64,000 bases of DNA. Source: Caulobacteraceae bacterium. Lineage in GTDB: Bacteria > Pseudomonadota > Alphaproteobacteria > Caulobacterales > Caulobacteraceae. The notes below the pieces were generated by a model. The model did not search any database. It was not told the DNA's origin and worked only from the letters and a program-made list of their open reading frames with translations. Where the stretch lies: contig CANJLH010000005.1 of the NCBI GenBank assembly GCA_947475415.1, forward strand, positions 159,760 to 223,759, given 5' to 3'. Below, piece by piece: positions 19,479 through 28,046 of the stretch. Within the stretch, counting starts at the first letter, position 1. Each line of letters starts with the position of its first letter. Position numbers and translations under genes: made by a program.

Positions 19479-20441
19479 TTAGCCGGCCGCCTCGCGGTCC
19501 CGGCGCGCGGCTTGCAAGCGCTCAAAGTCTTCCCCGGCGTGGTGAGAGGAGCGGGTCAGCGGACTGGCTGATACCATCAGGAAACCCTTGGCGCGGGCGA
19601 TCTCCTCATAGGCCGCAAATTCCTCGGGCGTGACGAAACGGGCGACGGCGGCATGTTTGCGGGTCGGCTGCAGATATTGGCCGATGGTGAGGAAGTCGAC
19701 GCCGGCGGATCGCATGTCGTCCATTACCTGCATTACTTCTTCCTTGGCCTCTCCCAGCCCGACCATGAGGCCGGACTTGGTGAACTGGACCGGATCCTGC
19801 GTCTTCACCCGCTCCAGCAGCCGAAGGGAGTGGTAGTAGCGCGCGCCCGGGCGGATCGACAGATACAGGCGCGGAACAGTCTCCAGGTTATGATTGAAGA
19901 CATCGGGACCGGAGGCGATCACCCGTTCATCCGCGCCTGGCTTGCGCAGGAAGTCCGGAGTGAGGATTTCAATTGTGGTCTGGGGCGCGGCGGCGCGGAT
20001 GGCGGCGACGGTGGCGGCGAAGTGTTCAGCCCCGCCGTCGGCCAGATCGTCGCGATCCACAGAGGTGATGACGACGTGCTTCAGACCCATCTTGAACACC
20101 GCCTGGGCCACCCGTTCGGGTTCGCTGGGGTCCAGCGGACCTGGGCGTCCGGTCGCGACGTTACAGAAGGCGCACGCCCGGGTGCAGATATCCCCCATGA
20201 TCATCATGGTGGCGTGGCTCTTGGACCAGCATTCGCCCACGTTGGGGCAAGCCGCCTCTTCGCAGACAGTGACCAACCCGTGAGCCCGCACGATGTCGCG
20301 GGTGGCGGCGTAGCCGGACGAGCCGGGAGCACGAACCCTGAGCCAGGGCGGTTTGCGCAACACCGGCGTATCCGGACGCGACTGCTTTTCCGGGTGCCTG
20401 GGGCGCGGCAGACCTGCGCGAGAGTCGATGACGACGGCCAT
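19479..20441 (-). CDS. lipA: Lipoyl synthase LipA
   Basis: Radical SAM enzyme that inserts two sulfurs into octanoyl-protein to form lipoyl cofactor. The 320-residue protein contains both iron-sulfur cluster motifs: the auxiliary cluster cysteines in [12 protein letters not shown] and the radical SAM C-x3-C-x2-C in CTRACAFCN, plus the C-terminal serine ligand region [13 protein letters not shown] choose ATG 20441 ([10 protein letters not shown]), which gives the normal length; the open frame continues upstream with non-conserved sequence that would overlap the divergent lipoprotein gene's leader. The COQ10-like gene follows directly. Confidence 0.96.
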   Translation of the reverse strand: MAVVIDSRAGLPRPRHPEKQSRPDTPVLRKPPWLRVRAPGSSGYAATRDIVRAHGLVTVCEEAACPNVGECWSKSHATMMIMGDICTRACAFCNVATGRPGPLDPSEPERVAQAVFKMGLKHVVITSVDRDDLADGGAEHFAATVAAIRAAAPQTTIEILTPDFLRKPGADERVIASGPDVFNHNLETVPRLYLSIRPGARYYHSLRLLERVKTQDPVQFTKSGLMVGLGEAKEEVMQVMDDMRSAGVDFLTIGQYLQPTRKHAAVARFVTPEEFAAYEEIARAKGFLMVSASPLTRSSHHAGEDFERLQAARRDREAAG

Positions 20442-20546
20442 GAACCCTAGATCGGCCCCCAAGCGGTTTCGTTCAAGCCGGTTTCGATCGAAACCCAAAC
20501 CTGCGCGGGCTTGCCTATAACGCCGTTCGCGGGAACAAACGTCTGT

Positions 20547-21590
20547 ATGCGCCGCGCCCTGACCGTTCTTCTTGCTTTGTTGCTGGCGGGTTGCGGCATG
20601 AAGGACGCCCGCGCGCCGTTCCTCGACAGCCAGGCGCCGCCAGGGCTGGCGCCGCGTTTCTATCCGCCAGAAGGCTGGGCCTGGGGCCTCGCTCAGCCGA
20701 AACGCCAGCCACCGCAACGCTACGGCGTCGCCAGTCCGCCGGTGGTTCCCCGGGCGGAGGTGCTAATTCTCCCGGGGCTTGGAGAAAGCGCCGAGGTCTG
20801 GTTCGAGACGGCCCGCGAACTGGTCAGCCGCGGCGCGACGGTGTGGATTTTGGAGGGAGCGGGTCAGGCGGGCTCCGCGCGCTTTGGCGGCCAAAGGGAA
20901 ATCGCCCACACGCCGGGCTATGAACCCGATGTGGCGGGCCTAATCGCCGTGCGCGACGAGGTGATGCGGGGCGGATCCGGCGCGCCAGTTTTCATTCTGG
21001 CCAGTGGAGACGCGGCGCCAGTGGTTCTAGTCGCTATCTCCAGGGGCCTGAGGGCGGAGGGACTGATCCTGACCTCTCCACACCTCACCACCGGTGTGAT
21101 CATGTCGCCGTTGCGGGCGGCGGAAGTCCGGTTCGGATTGGGCGGGTTGCCCGCGCCCGGCGCTCAGCGCTGGCGACGAGACGGGCTGGACGGCGTGAAG
21201 CTGCGACTGACCCACGACGCATGGCGCGGCGGGATTAATGGCGCCTGGCAACTCGCCAATCCGGATCTACGTTTTGCAGGCCCAAGCCTGGGCTGGCGCG
21301 CTGGCCGCTTGGCGGCGAGCCGCGCGGCCCTGAGAGGCGCGAATGGTATAAAGGTTCAAGTGCTCGTGCTTGCCCCCAATTCTGACAGCAAGACCGCTCG
21401 TGAACTCTGCAGCCGGCTGGGCCGGTGCGACCTGCGCCTTTTCGGCGACGCGGAACCTGCCTTGCATCTTGAAGCCGACAGATATCGAGCCGCCTGGCTG
21501 GACGCCATTACGGCGCGAGTGTTCAGCGCGAAGGGGGAAGCCGCGCGGCCCGCGAAAATCGATCTGTCGGAACCGAAGATGTCCAGGTGA
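20547..21590 (+). CDS. Predicted lipoprotein, alpha/beta-hydrolase-like
   Basis: A 347-residue exported protein. The N terminus [18 protein letters not shown] is a signal peptide with lipobox LAGC, so the mature form is probably anchored to the periplasmic face of a membrane. After about 60 residues the sequence follows an alpha/beta-hydrolase pattern: [20 protein letters not shown] (strand, oxyanion-type loop) and a possible nucleophile-elbow region near [13 protein letters not shown], which lacks a clear G-x-S-x-G. A true hydrolase activity is therefore doubtful. ATG 20547 is chosen over the in-frame frame opening 36 bases upstream because the signal peptide begins there. The CoA-ligase gene follows after 64 bases. 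Confidence 0.7.
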   Translation: MRRALTVLLALLLAGCGMKDARAPFLDSQAPPGLAPRFYPPEGWAWGLAQPKRQPPQRYGVASPPVVPRAEVLILPGLGESAEVWFETARELVSRGATVWILEGAGQAGSARFGGQREIAHTPGYEPDVAGLIAVRDEVMRGGSGAPVFILASGDAAPVVLVAISRGLRAEGLILTSPHLTTGVIMSPLRAAEVRFGLGGLPAPGAQRWRRDGLDGVKLRLTHDAWRGGINGAWQLANPDLRFAGPSLGWRAGRLAASRAALRGANGIKVQVLVLAPNSDSKTARELCSRLGRCDLRLFGDAEPALHLEADRYRAAWLDAITARVFSAKGEAARPAKIDLSEPKMSR

Positions 21591-21654
21591 GTATGCTTTT
21601 CAAGGCGCCGGCGCGCGGATAGGCTTGCGGCCCGACCCAGGGGAGGAGTTCAAT

Positions 21655-23223
21655 TTGTCAGCGTTCGACGCGCAGGCTAGCCAAAAGGCCGTGTTCGACG
21701 CCCTGGTCGATGCGCGCGCGGAGTATGGCGCCAAAAAGCTGATCCTTGAGGATCAGGAACGCAATCCACTGAGCTACACCGATCTTATCCGCGCGGCCTT
21801 CGCCCTGGGCCGAAAGATCGCGGCGATCACGGATGTGGGGGAACACGTCGCCATCCTGCTGCCGTCGAGCGTCGGCGTGGTGATCACCTTCTTCGGATTG
21901 CATGCTTTTGGCCGTGTGCCGACGATGCTGAACTTCACTGCAGGACTTCGCAACATCCGCGCGGCCTGTGAACTGGCAGGCGTAAAACGGGTCCTGACGT
22001 CGCACCGGTTCATCGAACAGGCCAAACTGCACGACATCATCGATCTGCTCGAGCCGATGGCGGAGGTCACCTATCTTGAGGATCTGCGCGCCACCATCGG
22101 CTTGCGCGACAAGTTGGTCGCCGCGGCGGCCAGCGCCTTTCCCAAGGCGTTCCGCAAACCGGCGCGGCCCAGCGACCCGGGCGTTGTGTTGTTCACCTCC
22201 GGCAGTTTCGGGGCGCCCCGGGGCGTGGTGCTCAGTCAGGCCAATCTCACCGCCAACGTAGCCCAGATCGCATCCCACATCCGCCTCGACCCCGCCTGGG
22301 TGATGTTCAATCCCCTGCCCACATTCCACTGTTTCGGCCTAACCGGGGGCGTGATGCTGCCGCTGTTGACCGGCATGAAGGCCTTTGAGTACCCCTCCCC
22401 GTTGCATGTGAAACAAATTCCGCAACTGCTGAAGGCTACCGGAGCGTCGTTGTTGCTGGCCACGGACACCTTCCTCAACCAGTACGCACGGGTCGCGGAG
22501 CCGGATGAACTGTCCGGACTGCAGTTCATCGTCTGCGGGGCGGAGAAGGTGCGGGAGGAAACCCACAACCTGATCCACGAACGCTTCGGAGGCGTTCCCG
22601 TGCTGGAAGGCTATGGCGCGACCGAAGCTTCGCCAGTCATCGCAGTCAACACGCCGCTGGACAATCGACGGGGCACGGTGGGCGGGCTATTGCCGGGGAT
22701 CGAGGCGCGTCTGGATCCCGTGGCGGGGATTTCAGGCGGCGGGCGGCTGTTCGTGCGTGGCCCGAACATCATGTCCGGCTATCTGAAGGCTGACGGCGGA
22801 CTGGAAGCCCCGGACGGCGGCTGGCATGACACCGGTGATGTCGTCCAACTCAGCGACGACCGCTGGGTGCGAATTCTGGGTCGTGTGAAGCGCTTCGCCA
22901 AGATCGGCGGCGAGATGGTGTCGCTGACGGCCGCGGAGGACCTCGCAACCTCGATCTGGCCGGATAGCCGCCATGCCGTGGTGTCGATGCCGGACCCAAG
23001 GAAGGGCGAGCGTCTGGTCCTTATCACCGACCGTCAGGGGGCGGATTCCGCCAGCCTTACCGCTCACGCCCAGGTAATCGGCGCACCGGAACTGGCCGTG
23101 CCGCGCAAGATCATCATCGCAGCGGAAGTGCCGGTGCTAGGCACCGGCAAGACCGACTACGTTGCGGTCCAGCGGATGGCGGAAGCCGACGCGAGCAGTT
23201 CCGGCAAAGCTAAACGCGCCTGA
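21655..23223 (+). CDS. AMP-binding acyl-CoA/acyl-ACP synthetase
   Basis: ATP-dependent activation of a fatty acid to its acyl-adenylate and then a thioester. The 522 residues show the adenylate-forming motifs: VVLFTSGSFGAPRGVVLS (P-loop-like, with Phe replacing the usual Thr), LEGYGATEASPVIAVNT, and W-H-D-T-G-D in GGWHDTGDVV, with the hinge at RVKRFAKIGGEMVS. The closest known pattern is the C-terminal half of the bifunctional Aas acyl-ACP synthetase/lysophospholipid acyltransferase, but the acyltransferase half is missing. Translation likely starts at TTG 21655, eight bases after GGGGAGGAG. Confidence 0.85.
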   Translation: MSAFDAQASQKAVFDALVDARAEYGAKKLILEDQERNPLSYTDLIRAAFALGRKIAAITDVGEHVAILLPSSVGVVITFFGLHAFGRVPTMLNFTAGLRNIRAACELAGVKRVLTSHRFIEQAKLHDIIDLLEPMAEVTYLEDLRATIGLRDKLVAAAASAFPKAFRKPARPSDPGVVLFTSGSFGAPRGVVLSQANLTANVAQIASHIRLDPAWVMFNPLPTFHCFGLTGGVMLPLLTGMKAFEYPSPLHVKQIPQLLKATGASLLLATDTFLNQYARVAEPDELSGLQFIVCGAEKVREETHNLIHERFGGVPVLEGYGATEASPVIAVNTPLDNRRGTVGGLLPGIEARLDPVAGISGGGRLFVRGPNIMSGYLKADGGLEAPDGGWHDTGDVVQLSDDRWVRILGRVKRFAKIGGEMVSLTAAEDLATSIWPDSRHAVVSMPDPRKGERLVLITDRQGADSASLTAHAQVIGAPELAVPRKIIIAAEVPVLGTGKTDYVAVQRMAEADASSSGKAKRA

Positions 23224-23233
23224 TCCCTTCCGG

Positions 23234-24310
23234 TCAAAACGGTCGGACGACCCGCGCGTCGGGATAACCGACGGCCGCGACGCGATCACGAAGCGCCCAG
23301 GCCTCCATTTCGTCGGCAGAGGACTGCACGATCACCCGGTAGATCGGCGATCCATTGCGGTCTGCTAGCTCCACATGCGCCTGGCCGGTCGCGCCTAGCG
23401 CCTGAGCGACGCGCTGCGCGCTGGCCTGGTCGCTGAAGGCGGCGGCCTGGACTTTGAACCTGGCCTGGGCCGGTTGCGGATAAGCTGGCGGATTGGAGGG
23501 CGGTGAATATGCCGCCGCGCCGTACGCGGGCGCTTGATAGCCTGGCTGCGGATAGACGGGTCGGGGATAGGCAGGTTGAGCGTAGCCTGGCTGAGTATTG
23601 CCCACTTGCGACGGATAGGCGCCGTAAGCCGATGCGGCGCCATAGGGCGCGGCGGCGGGTTGCGACAACGGCTGTGTCGAGACCGTCCCCGGCGGCGGCA
23701 TGGGCTGGGCCGGCGGCATGGCTGGCGCCGAAACGGCGTACGGTCCGGGCGCCGAGGTGGTGGCGGCGGCGTATTTCACCCCATCGCCCACCCCCAGGGG
23801 CGCGGGACCGATGTAGCGGACCCGCACATTGGCCGTTCCATTCCGCTCATAACCCAGTTGACGGGCAGCCTCGCGGCTGAGGTCGATTAGGCGGCCGCCG
23901 ACGAACGGGCCCCGATCATTCACGCGCACGGTCGCTTTGCGCCCATTGTCGAGGTTGGTGACCTCAACCAGTGAGGGCATGGGCAGGGTGGTGTGCGCGG
24001 CCGAGAGCGCATTCATGTCGAATATTTCGCCATTGGCGGTCGGCTTCATGTGAAAATCGTCGCCGTACCAGGAGGCTATGCCGGTCGCGTCGTAATTGGG
24101 CTCTTCGCGTGGGACGTACCAGATCCCGGCCACCTGATAGGGTTTGCCGACCTTGTAGACACCGCCCCGTCCCGGCGGCAGGGCGCCCGGCGCAGGCCCG
24201 GTGGCCTGTGGAGCGGGCATCTTGGTGGGAAGCGAAGGCTTCAGGGTCGCGCAGGCGGAAAGCGCGACGCCGGTAAGCAGGACGGCGGTTAAATTGCGGA
24301 CGGCGGACAT
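23234..24310 (-). CDS. rlpA: Septal ring lytic transglycosylase RlpA family lipoprotein with SPOR domain
   Basis: Cell-envelope protein that acts on denuded peptidoglycan at the division site in relatives. The 358-residue product has a lipoprotein signal (LLTGVALSACAT), the double-psi beta-barrel RlpA domain with GIASWYGDDFHMKPTANGE and the catalytic-type ATVRVNDRGPFVGGRLIDLS, a long Pro/Ala/Tyr-rich linker (about 190-280), and a C-terminal SPOR domain (FKVQAAAFSDQASAQRVAQA) that binds septal glycan. It converges on the CoA-ligase gene with a 10-base gap and diverges from the exported propeller protein. Confidence 0.92.
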   Translation of the reverse strand: MSAVRNLTAVLLTGVALSACATLKPSLPTKMPAPQATGPAPGALPPGRGGVYKVGKPYQVAGIWYVPREEPNYDATGIASWYGDDFHMKPTANGEIFDMNALSAAHTTLPMPSLVEVTNLDNGRKATVRVNDRGPFVGGRLIDLSREAARQLGYERNGTANVRVRYIGPAPLGVGDGVKYAAATTSAPGPYAVSAPAMPPAQPMPPPGTVSTQPLSQPAAAPYGAASAYGAYPSQVGNTQPGYAQPAYPRPVYPQPGYQAPAYGAAAYSPPSNPPAYPQPAQARFKVQAAAFSDQASAQRVAQALGATGQAHVELADRNGSPIYRVIVQSSADEMEAWALRDRVAAVGYPDARVVRPF

Positions 24311-24466
24311 GGCGGGCTCCTTGGCTGGCCAGAGGCGAATAGGAAGTCCTGCCGACGTTTTCAGTCCATTAGACTTGATCGGCGGTTAAGCGGGTTGGTT
24401 AATGGAACCTTTCGCGGGTCGCTGATGCAGTGCTCCACCGCGCACCCAACTGCCGGGAGACAGGTC

Positions 24467-25552
24467 ATGGATCGAATGCTGCGGTGTCTGGCGGTGATGG
24501 CCGCATTGTCACTTGGATTCGGATTCATGGGACTTTGGTCGACCTCGGCCTTGGCGGCGGAACCCGCCATCCCGACCGATTGCATGGCGGAGGGGCCACT
24601 GCGCCCGGTTTGCGGTTTTCGCGGCCCGGAGGATTTCGCGATCCTTCCGGGTGCAGGGGCGGTGCTCGTCAGTGAATTCCATATCGACGGCCAACCCAGC
24701 GCCATCAGCCTGCTCGACCTCAGGACAAGTGCGCGCCGGGTGCTTTACGAAGGCGGCGGCGGCCCAGCGCGGCCCGGCTGGGGAGACCCCGCCTGCCCCG
24801 GCCCGGTTGCGCGAGGTGTTTCGCCCCATGGCATTTCCATGCGTCGACGCCCTGACGGGGCGCTGATGCTGGCGGCGGTGCAGCATGCGGGCCGCGAATC
24901 CGTGGAATTTTTCGAAGTGCTGGGGGCGAAAGACAGTTGGCGGATCGAATGGCGCGGGTGCGTGCTCGCCATGCCATCGGGATCCTTCAACGACGTGGAC
25001 CTGTTCGCTGATGGCGGTTTCATTGTGTCGCACACCGGCGCAGCGGATCGGCCCGCCGCGGTCTATCGCTGGCGCGCCGCCGATGGCTTCAAGGAGATTC
25101 CTGGGACCCGGGGGACCTATATCAATGGTGTCCTGCTCGCCCCCGGAGATCGCCAGTTCTACGCCAACGACACCCCGGAAAATGAAACGCGCCTGTTCGA
25201 CCTTGCGACCGGTCGGCGATTGGCCGCCGTCAAGGTGAGTTCACCGGATAACCTGGCCTGGGGGCCAGGCGGACGCCTGCTGATCGCCTCGTTTGATATG
25301 GCGGCGGGGCCATCATTTCCGGACTGCTTCAAGGCGGACCGGGGCGCATGCGTGAAGCCCTACCGAATCCTTAGCTTCACGAAGACCCTTACAAATCGTC
25401 AGGTCGTCCATGAGGGTGGTAGCGCGCTGATGGGCGCGTCATCCATCGGCGTCATAAGCGGAGACGAACTCCTCGTTGGCTCCGCAGGGGGGGATCGATT
25501 GCTTCGCGTTTATTTAGGTCGGGGATCTTTGGTGCAGAAGGGGAGCAATTAA
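24467..25552 (+). CDS. Exported protein with SMP-30/gluconolactonase-like beta-propeller features
   Basis: A 361-residue secreted protein: MDRMLRCLAVMAALSLGFG begins a signal peptide ending near STSALAAEP. The mature part has repeated propeller-type strands (ISLLDLRTSARRVLYEGG, SFNDVDLFADGGFIVSHTG, RLFDLATGRRLAAVKVSSPD, NLAWGPGGRLLIASFD) like those of the SMP-30/strictosidine-synthase superfamily. The mature chain contains several cysteines in C-x(n)-C pairs that could form disulfides. Catalytic metal ligands of gluconolactonase are not evident, so no reaction is assigned. The start ATG 24467 is preferred over 24395 because it leads straight into the signal peptide. Confidence 0.65.
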   Translation: MDRMLRCLAVMAALSLGFGFMGLWSTSALAAEPAIPTDCMAEGPLRPVCGFRGPEDFAILPGAGAVLVSEFHIDGQPSAISLLDLRTSARRVLYEGGGGPARPGWGDPACPGPVARGVSPHGISMRRRPDGALMLAAVQHAGRESVEFFEVLGAKDSWRIEWRGCVLAMPSGSFNDVDLFADGGFIVSHTGAADRPAAVYRWRAADGFKEIPGTRGTYINGVLLAPGDRQFYANDTPENETRLFDLATGRRLAAVKVSSPDNLAWGPGGRLLIASFDMAAGPSFPDCFKADRGACVKPYRILSFTKTLTNRQVVHEGGSALMGASSIGVISGDELLVGSAGGDRLLRVYLGRGSLVQKGSN

Positions 25553-25751
25553 GGATAACCGGACGGTAGGCATAGATAGCTAATGAGTTCCAGTTCGGAA
25601 AAACTGGATAAATACAGAATATCCGTTTTTATTTGCTGCCTTCTAAGTGGATCATTGGTTCCAGTTGTGTTACATTAAAAACACATAAAAGTTAGGTCGG
25701 TAACAATGATGCTTAGGCGTTGATTCACGCCAAAAGCGTATAAACCGCTTC
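25553..25751. promoter_or_regulatory. AT-rich intergenic region, probable promoter of the Tad-type genes
   Basis: About 200 bases markedly richer in A/T than the rest of the window, between an exported protein gene and the first Tad-like gene, both on the plus strand. It contains a stretch TTGTGTTACATTAAAAACAC that could supply promoter elements and several stops in all frames. No palindrome or clear operator was recognised. Exact -35/-10 boxes are not claimed. Confidence 0.4.
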
Positions 25752-26987
25752 ATGTGGTACGCGAAGAGCCAATCGCGAAACAAAGATCGCCGGCTTCTGC
25801 GCGATACACGCGGGAACATTGCGATGCTGTTCGCTCTGTTCCTGCCGGTAGTTGTCGGTGCGGCGGGATTTGGCGTTGAGACCACCTACTGGTATTATAA
25901 GCGGTTGAGCCTGCAAGCCGCCGCCGACGCCGCGGCCTATGGCGCGGCGCTGGAGCGCCGACAAGGCGGAACCAACGCGGAGATCCAGACGGTAGCCGAG
26001 GCCATCGTACAGGCGAACGGTTTCAACCCTGCGGTCACCGGCGTCGCCGTGAATCAGACCACGGTCAGCGGCGGCGGCACGACCAACGTGGTTCTTACAG
26101 ACAAGGCGGAGCGCTTCTTCACCGCCCTGTTCATTTCCTCCGATCCGCTGATGCACGCGAGCGCGACGGCGGCGTTTGGAACCTCGGACACCGCCTGCAT
26201 CCTCGCCCTGTCGCCGACCGCCGGCAAGGCGGCTGACTTTTCCGGCAGCTCCACCCTGACGCTCGATGGCTGCAGCGTCATGTCCAATTCCAACGCCACC
26301 AACTCCATCAATGTCCAGGGGGCCGCAACCCTCTACACCACCTGCACCATGGCAGTGGGCGGGATCGCCTACACGAGCGGCCTGCACCTGACCTCATGCA
26401 GTTCGGTGATGCCCAACACGCCGTCAGCCGCGGATCCCTACGCCAGCGTGCCGGAGCCCGCGATACCCAGCGGCGGCTGCAAGAACAAAAACGCCAACAA
26501 CCAGACGATCCAGCCCGGGTATTATTGTAACGGCCTGGATTTCAAAAATAATGTCACCATGGCTCCGGGGGTGTATTACATTGATACCGCCCAGGCGTTC
26601 AATCTCAACAACAACGCCGTGGTGACGGGAACCGGCGTCACAATCTACCTCAAGGGCTCGGCCAGCCTCAGCATCAATGGCGGCGCCAAGATCACCGTCC
26701 AGGCCCCGACCACCGGAACCTATAGCGGCATGCTGTTCATGGGCGACCGCACCGCCGGCAGCGGCCTGATCAAGTTCAACGGCACGGCGGACTCGCTGAT
26801 GACCGGGGCGATCTACTTCCCGCACCAGAACGTCACCTACAACGGCAATTTCTCGGGCATCAACGGCTGCACCCAGGTGATCGGTGACACCGTGACCTGG
26901 AACGGCAACACCACGGTTGGCGTCGACTGCTCCGCCTATGGGATGAACACCATTCCGGTGGGCTCCATCGTGAGGATGTCGGCGTGA
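25752..26987 (+). CDS. TadG-like pilus-assembly protein with extended C-terminal domain
   Basis: A 411-residue protein with the TadE/TadG-type N terminus: a basic stretch, RGNIAMLFALFLPVVVGAAG as the single membrane segment, then GVETTYWYYKRLSLQAAADAAAYGAA, the typical Tad pseudopilin follow-on. The remaining ~330 residues are rich in Asn, Thr, Gly and Ser with short regular strands (NNQTIQPGYYCNGLDFKNNV, NNNAVVTGTGVTIYLKG) that look like a beta-helix, and four to six cysteines. It is probably inner-membrane anchored with the C-terminal domain outside. It starts at ATG 25752 without an obvious ribosome binding site and overlaps the next gene. Confidence 0.75.
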   Translation: MWYAKSQSRNKDRRLLRDTRGNIAMLFALFLPVVVGAAGFGVETTYWYYKRLSLQAAADAAAYGAALERRQGGTNAEIQTVAEAIVQANGFNPAVTGVAVNQTTVSGGGTTNVVLTDKAERFFTALFISSDPLMHASATAAFGTSDTACILALSPTAGKAADFSGSSTLTLDGCSVMSNSNATNSINVQGAATLYTTCTMAVGGIAYTSGLHLTSCSSVMPNTPSAADPYASVPEPAIPSGGCKNKNANNQTIQPGYYCNGLDFKNNVTMAPGVYYIDTAQAFNLNNNAVVTGTGVTIYLKGSASLSINGGAKITVQAPTTGTYSGMLFMGDRTAGSGLIKFNGTADSLMTGAIYFPHQNVTYNGNFSGINGCTQVIGDTVTWNGNTTVGVDCSAYGMNTIPVGSIVRMSA

Positions 26988-27409
26988 TGCGCGGTCTCCT
27001 GCGCCGCCTGGCTGGAGACGAATCCGCGTCCGCGGCCATTGAGCTGGCCTTTGTGGCCCCGGTGATCGCCGGCATGGCGGTGGTGTCCTTCGGTATCTGG
27101 CAGACCGCCGGCCAGAACCAGAACGCCCGCGCCGCCGTCGACGCCGCCGCCGGCTACTATCTGAATGGGGGAACCAGCGACACCGATGCCGCGACCGTCG
27201 CGGCCAACGCCTGGGACGCCAAGCCAGCCGATGGCGCGATCGCCACAAGTCGCGCCTACAAGTGCGGAACCACGGCCTCGACCGAGAACGCCACCTGTTC
27301 CGGCGGCCGCACGCCGGCCACCTATGTGACCGTGACGGCAAGCGGCACTGTCGCCCAAAGTCTGGGTCGCCCTACCGTATCGATCAGTCGGGTCGTCCGT
27401 GTTCGCTAG
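26984..27409 (+). CDS. TadE-like pseudopilin protein
   Basis: A 141-residue protein whose N terminus SAAIELAFVAPVIAGMAVV matches the TadE domain (E at the fifth-type position followed by a single hydrophobic helix). The rest is a small extracytoplasmic domain with one C-x(n)-C pair. GTG 26984 overlaps the preceding stop (GTGA); ATG 26987 is an equally possible start. The gene is the middle one of three overlapping Tad-like genes and overlaps the third by 11 bases, so all three are translationally coupled. Confidence 0.75.
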   Translation: MMRGLLRRLAGDESASAAIELAFVAPVIAGMAVVSFGIWQTAGQNQNARAAVDAAAGYYLNGGTSDTDAATVAANAWDAKPADGAIATSRAYKCGTTASTENATCSGGRTPATYVTVTASGTVAQSLGRPTVSISRVVRVR

Positions 27410-27797
27410 GTTCCTAAAGCGTCTCAGCCGCGACCTGCGCGGTGTCGGCGCGCTGGAATTCGCACTCTGCGCGCCGGTGTTTATGATGCTGGTGTTCGGC
27501 ATCGTCCAGTTCGGCTGGACCCAGCACGAGTTCTCATCGATCCGCTTCGCCATGGAGCGGGCCTCGCGGTCGCTGATGATCAATCCCAACACCACGCAAT
27601 CGCAGCTGCAGACCCTGGTGAACGGCTATCTGCAGGGGACCACCAAAACCACGGTCACCGTCGCCCTCAGCAGCGCCACGACCGCTCAGGGGAAAATCGC
27701 CACCGTGAGCACCAATTACACGGCGGTGTTCGGGGCGCCGCAACTGGCCAGCTTCAGCATTCCCTATAACGTCACCATCAACGTGCCCCTGCGCTGA
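27399..27797 (+). CDS. TadE-like pseudopilin protein
   Basis: A 132-residue protein with the pattern GVGALEFALCAPVFMMLVFG, the TadE N-terminal motif and single membrane helix, followed by about 90 residues of soluble domain with no cysteine pair. It begins with GTG at 27399 inside the previous gene's end. In complete tad loci TadE, TadF and TadG are minor pseudopilins that help assemble Flp pili; here the ATPase, secretin and major pilin genes are not in the window, so the role is open. Confidence 0.75.
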   Translation: MFARFLKRLSRDLRGVGALEFALCAPVFMMLVFGIVQFGWTQHEFSSIRFAMERASRSLMINPNTTQSQLQTLVNGYLQGTTKTTVTVALSSATTAQGKIATVSTNYTAVFGAPQLASFSIPYNVTINVPLR

Positions 27798-27857
27798 CGC
27801 CGCGCGCTTGGCTTTCTCGGCCACACGTGGCAACGGAGCCCCCGCACAGTCCCCAAT

Positions 27858-27947
27858 GGACGGGTGGCCGAGTGGTTTAAGGCAGCGGTCTTGAAAACCG
27901 CCGTGGGTTCACGCCCACCGTGGGTTCGAATCCCACCCCGTCCGCCA
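27858..27947 (+). tRNA. tRNA-Ser(UGA)
   Basis: A 90-base tRNA including an encoded CCA end. The acceptor arms GGACGGG and CCCGTCC pair fully, the D arm is GGCCGAGTGGTTTAAGGC, the anticodon loop is CTTGAAA with anticodon TGA, there is a long variable arm (GTGGGTTCACGCCCAC) typical of serine tRNAs, and the T loop is GGTTCGAATCC. It lies between the Tad-like genes and the start of the catabolic region. Confidence 0.97.
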
Positions 27948-28046
27948 ATGTTCCCGCCTCAATTCATTCCCTGAGCTAGCGCCGTGACTTCCCCGGCCGC
28001 CTGTTAGTAGACTTCCATCCGTTGTGAGCGGGAGGAGATACAAGGA

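Noticed and set aside
24361..24420. TTAA-type half-sites between rlpA and the exported protein gene, reminiscent of a CtrA box.
   Set aside because: Spacing between the two TTAA units is nine, not seven, and the flanking bases fit poorly; it can occur by chance.
27858..27947. tRNA-Ser as the attachment site of a genomic island covering the catabolic genes.
   Set aside because: I saw no integrase, no direct repeat of the tRNA 3' end and no shift in base composition on the right side.
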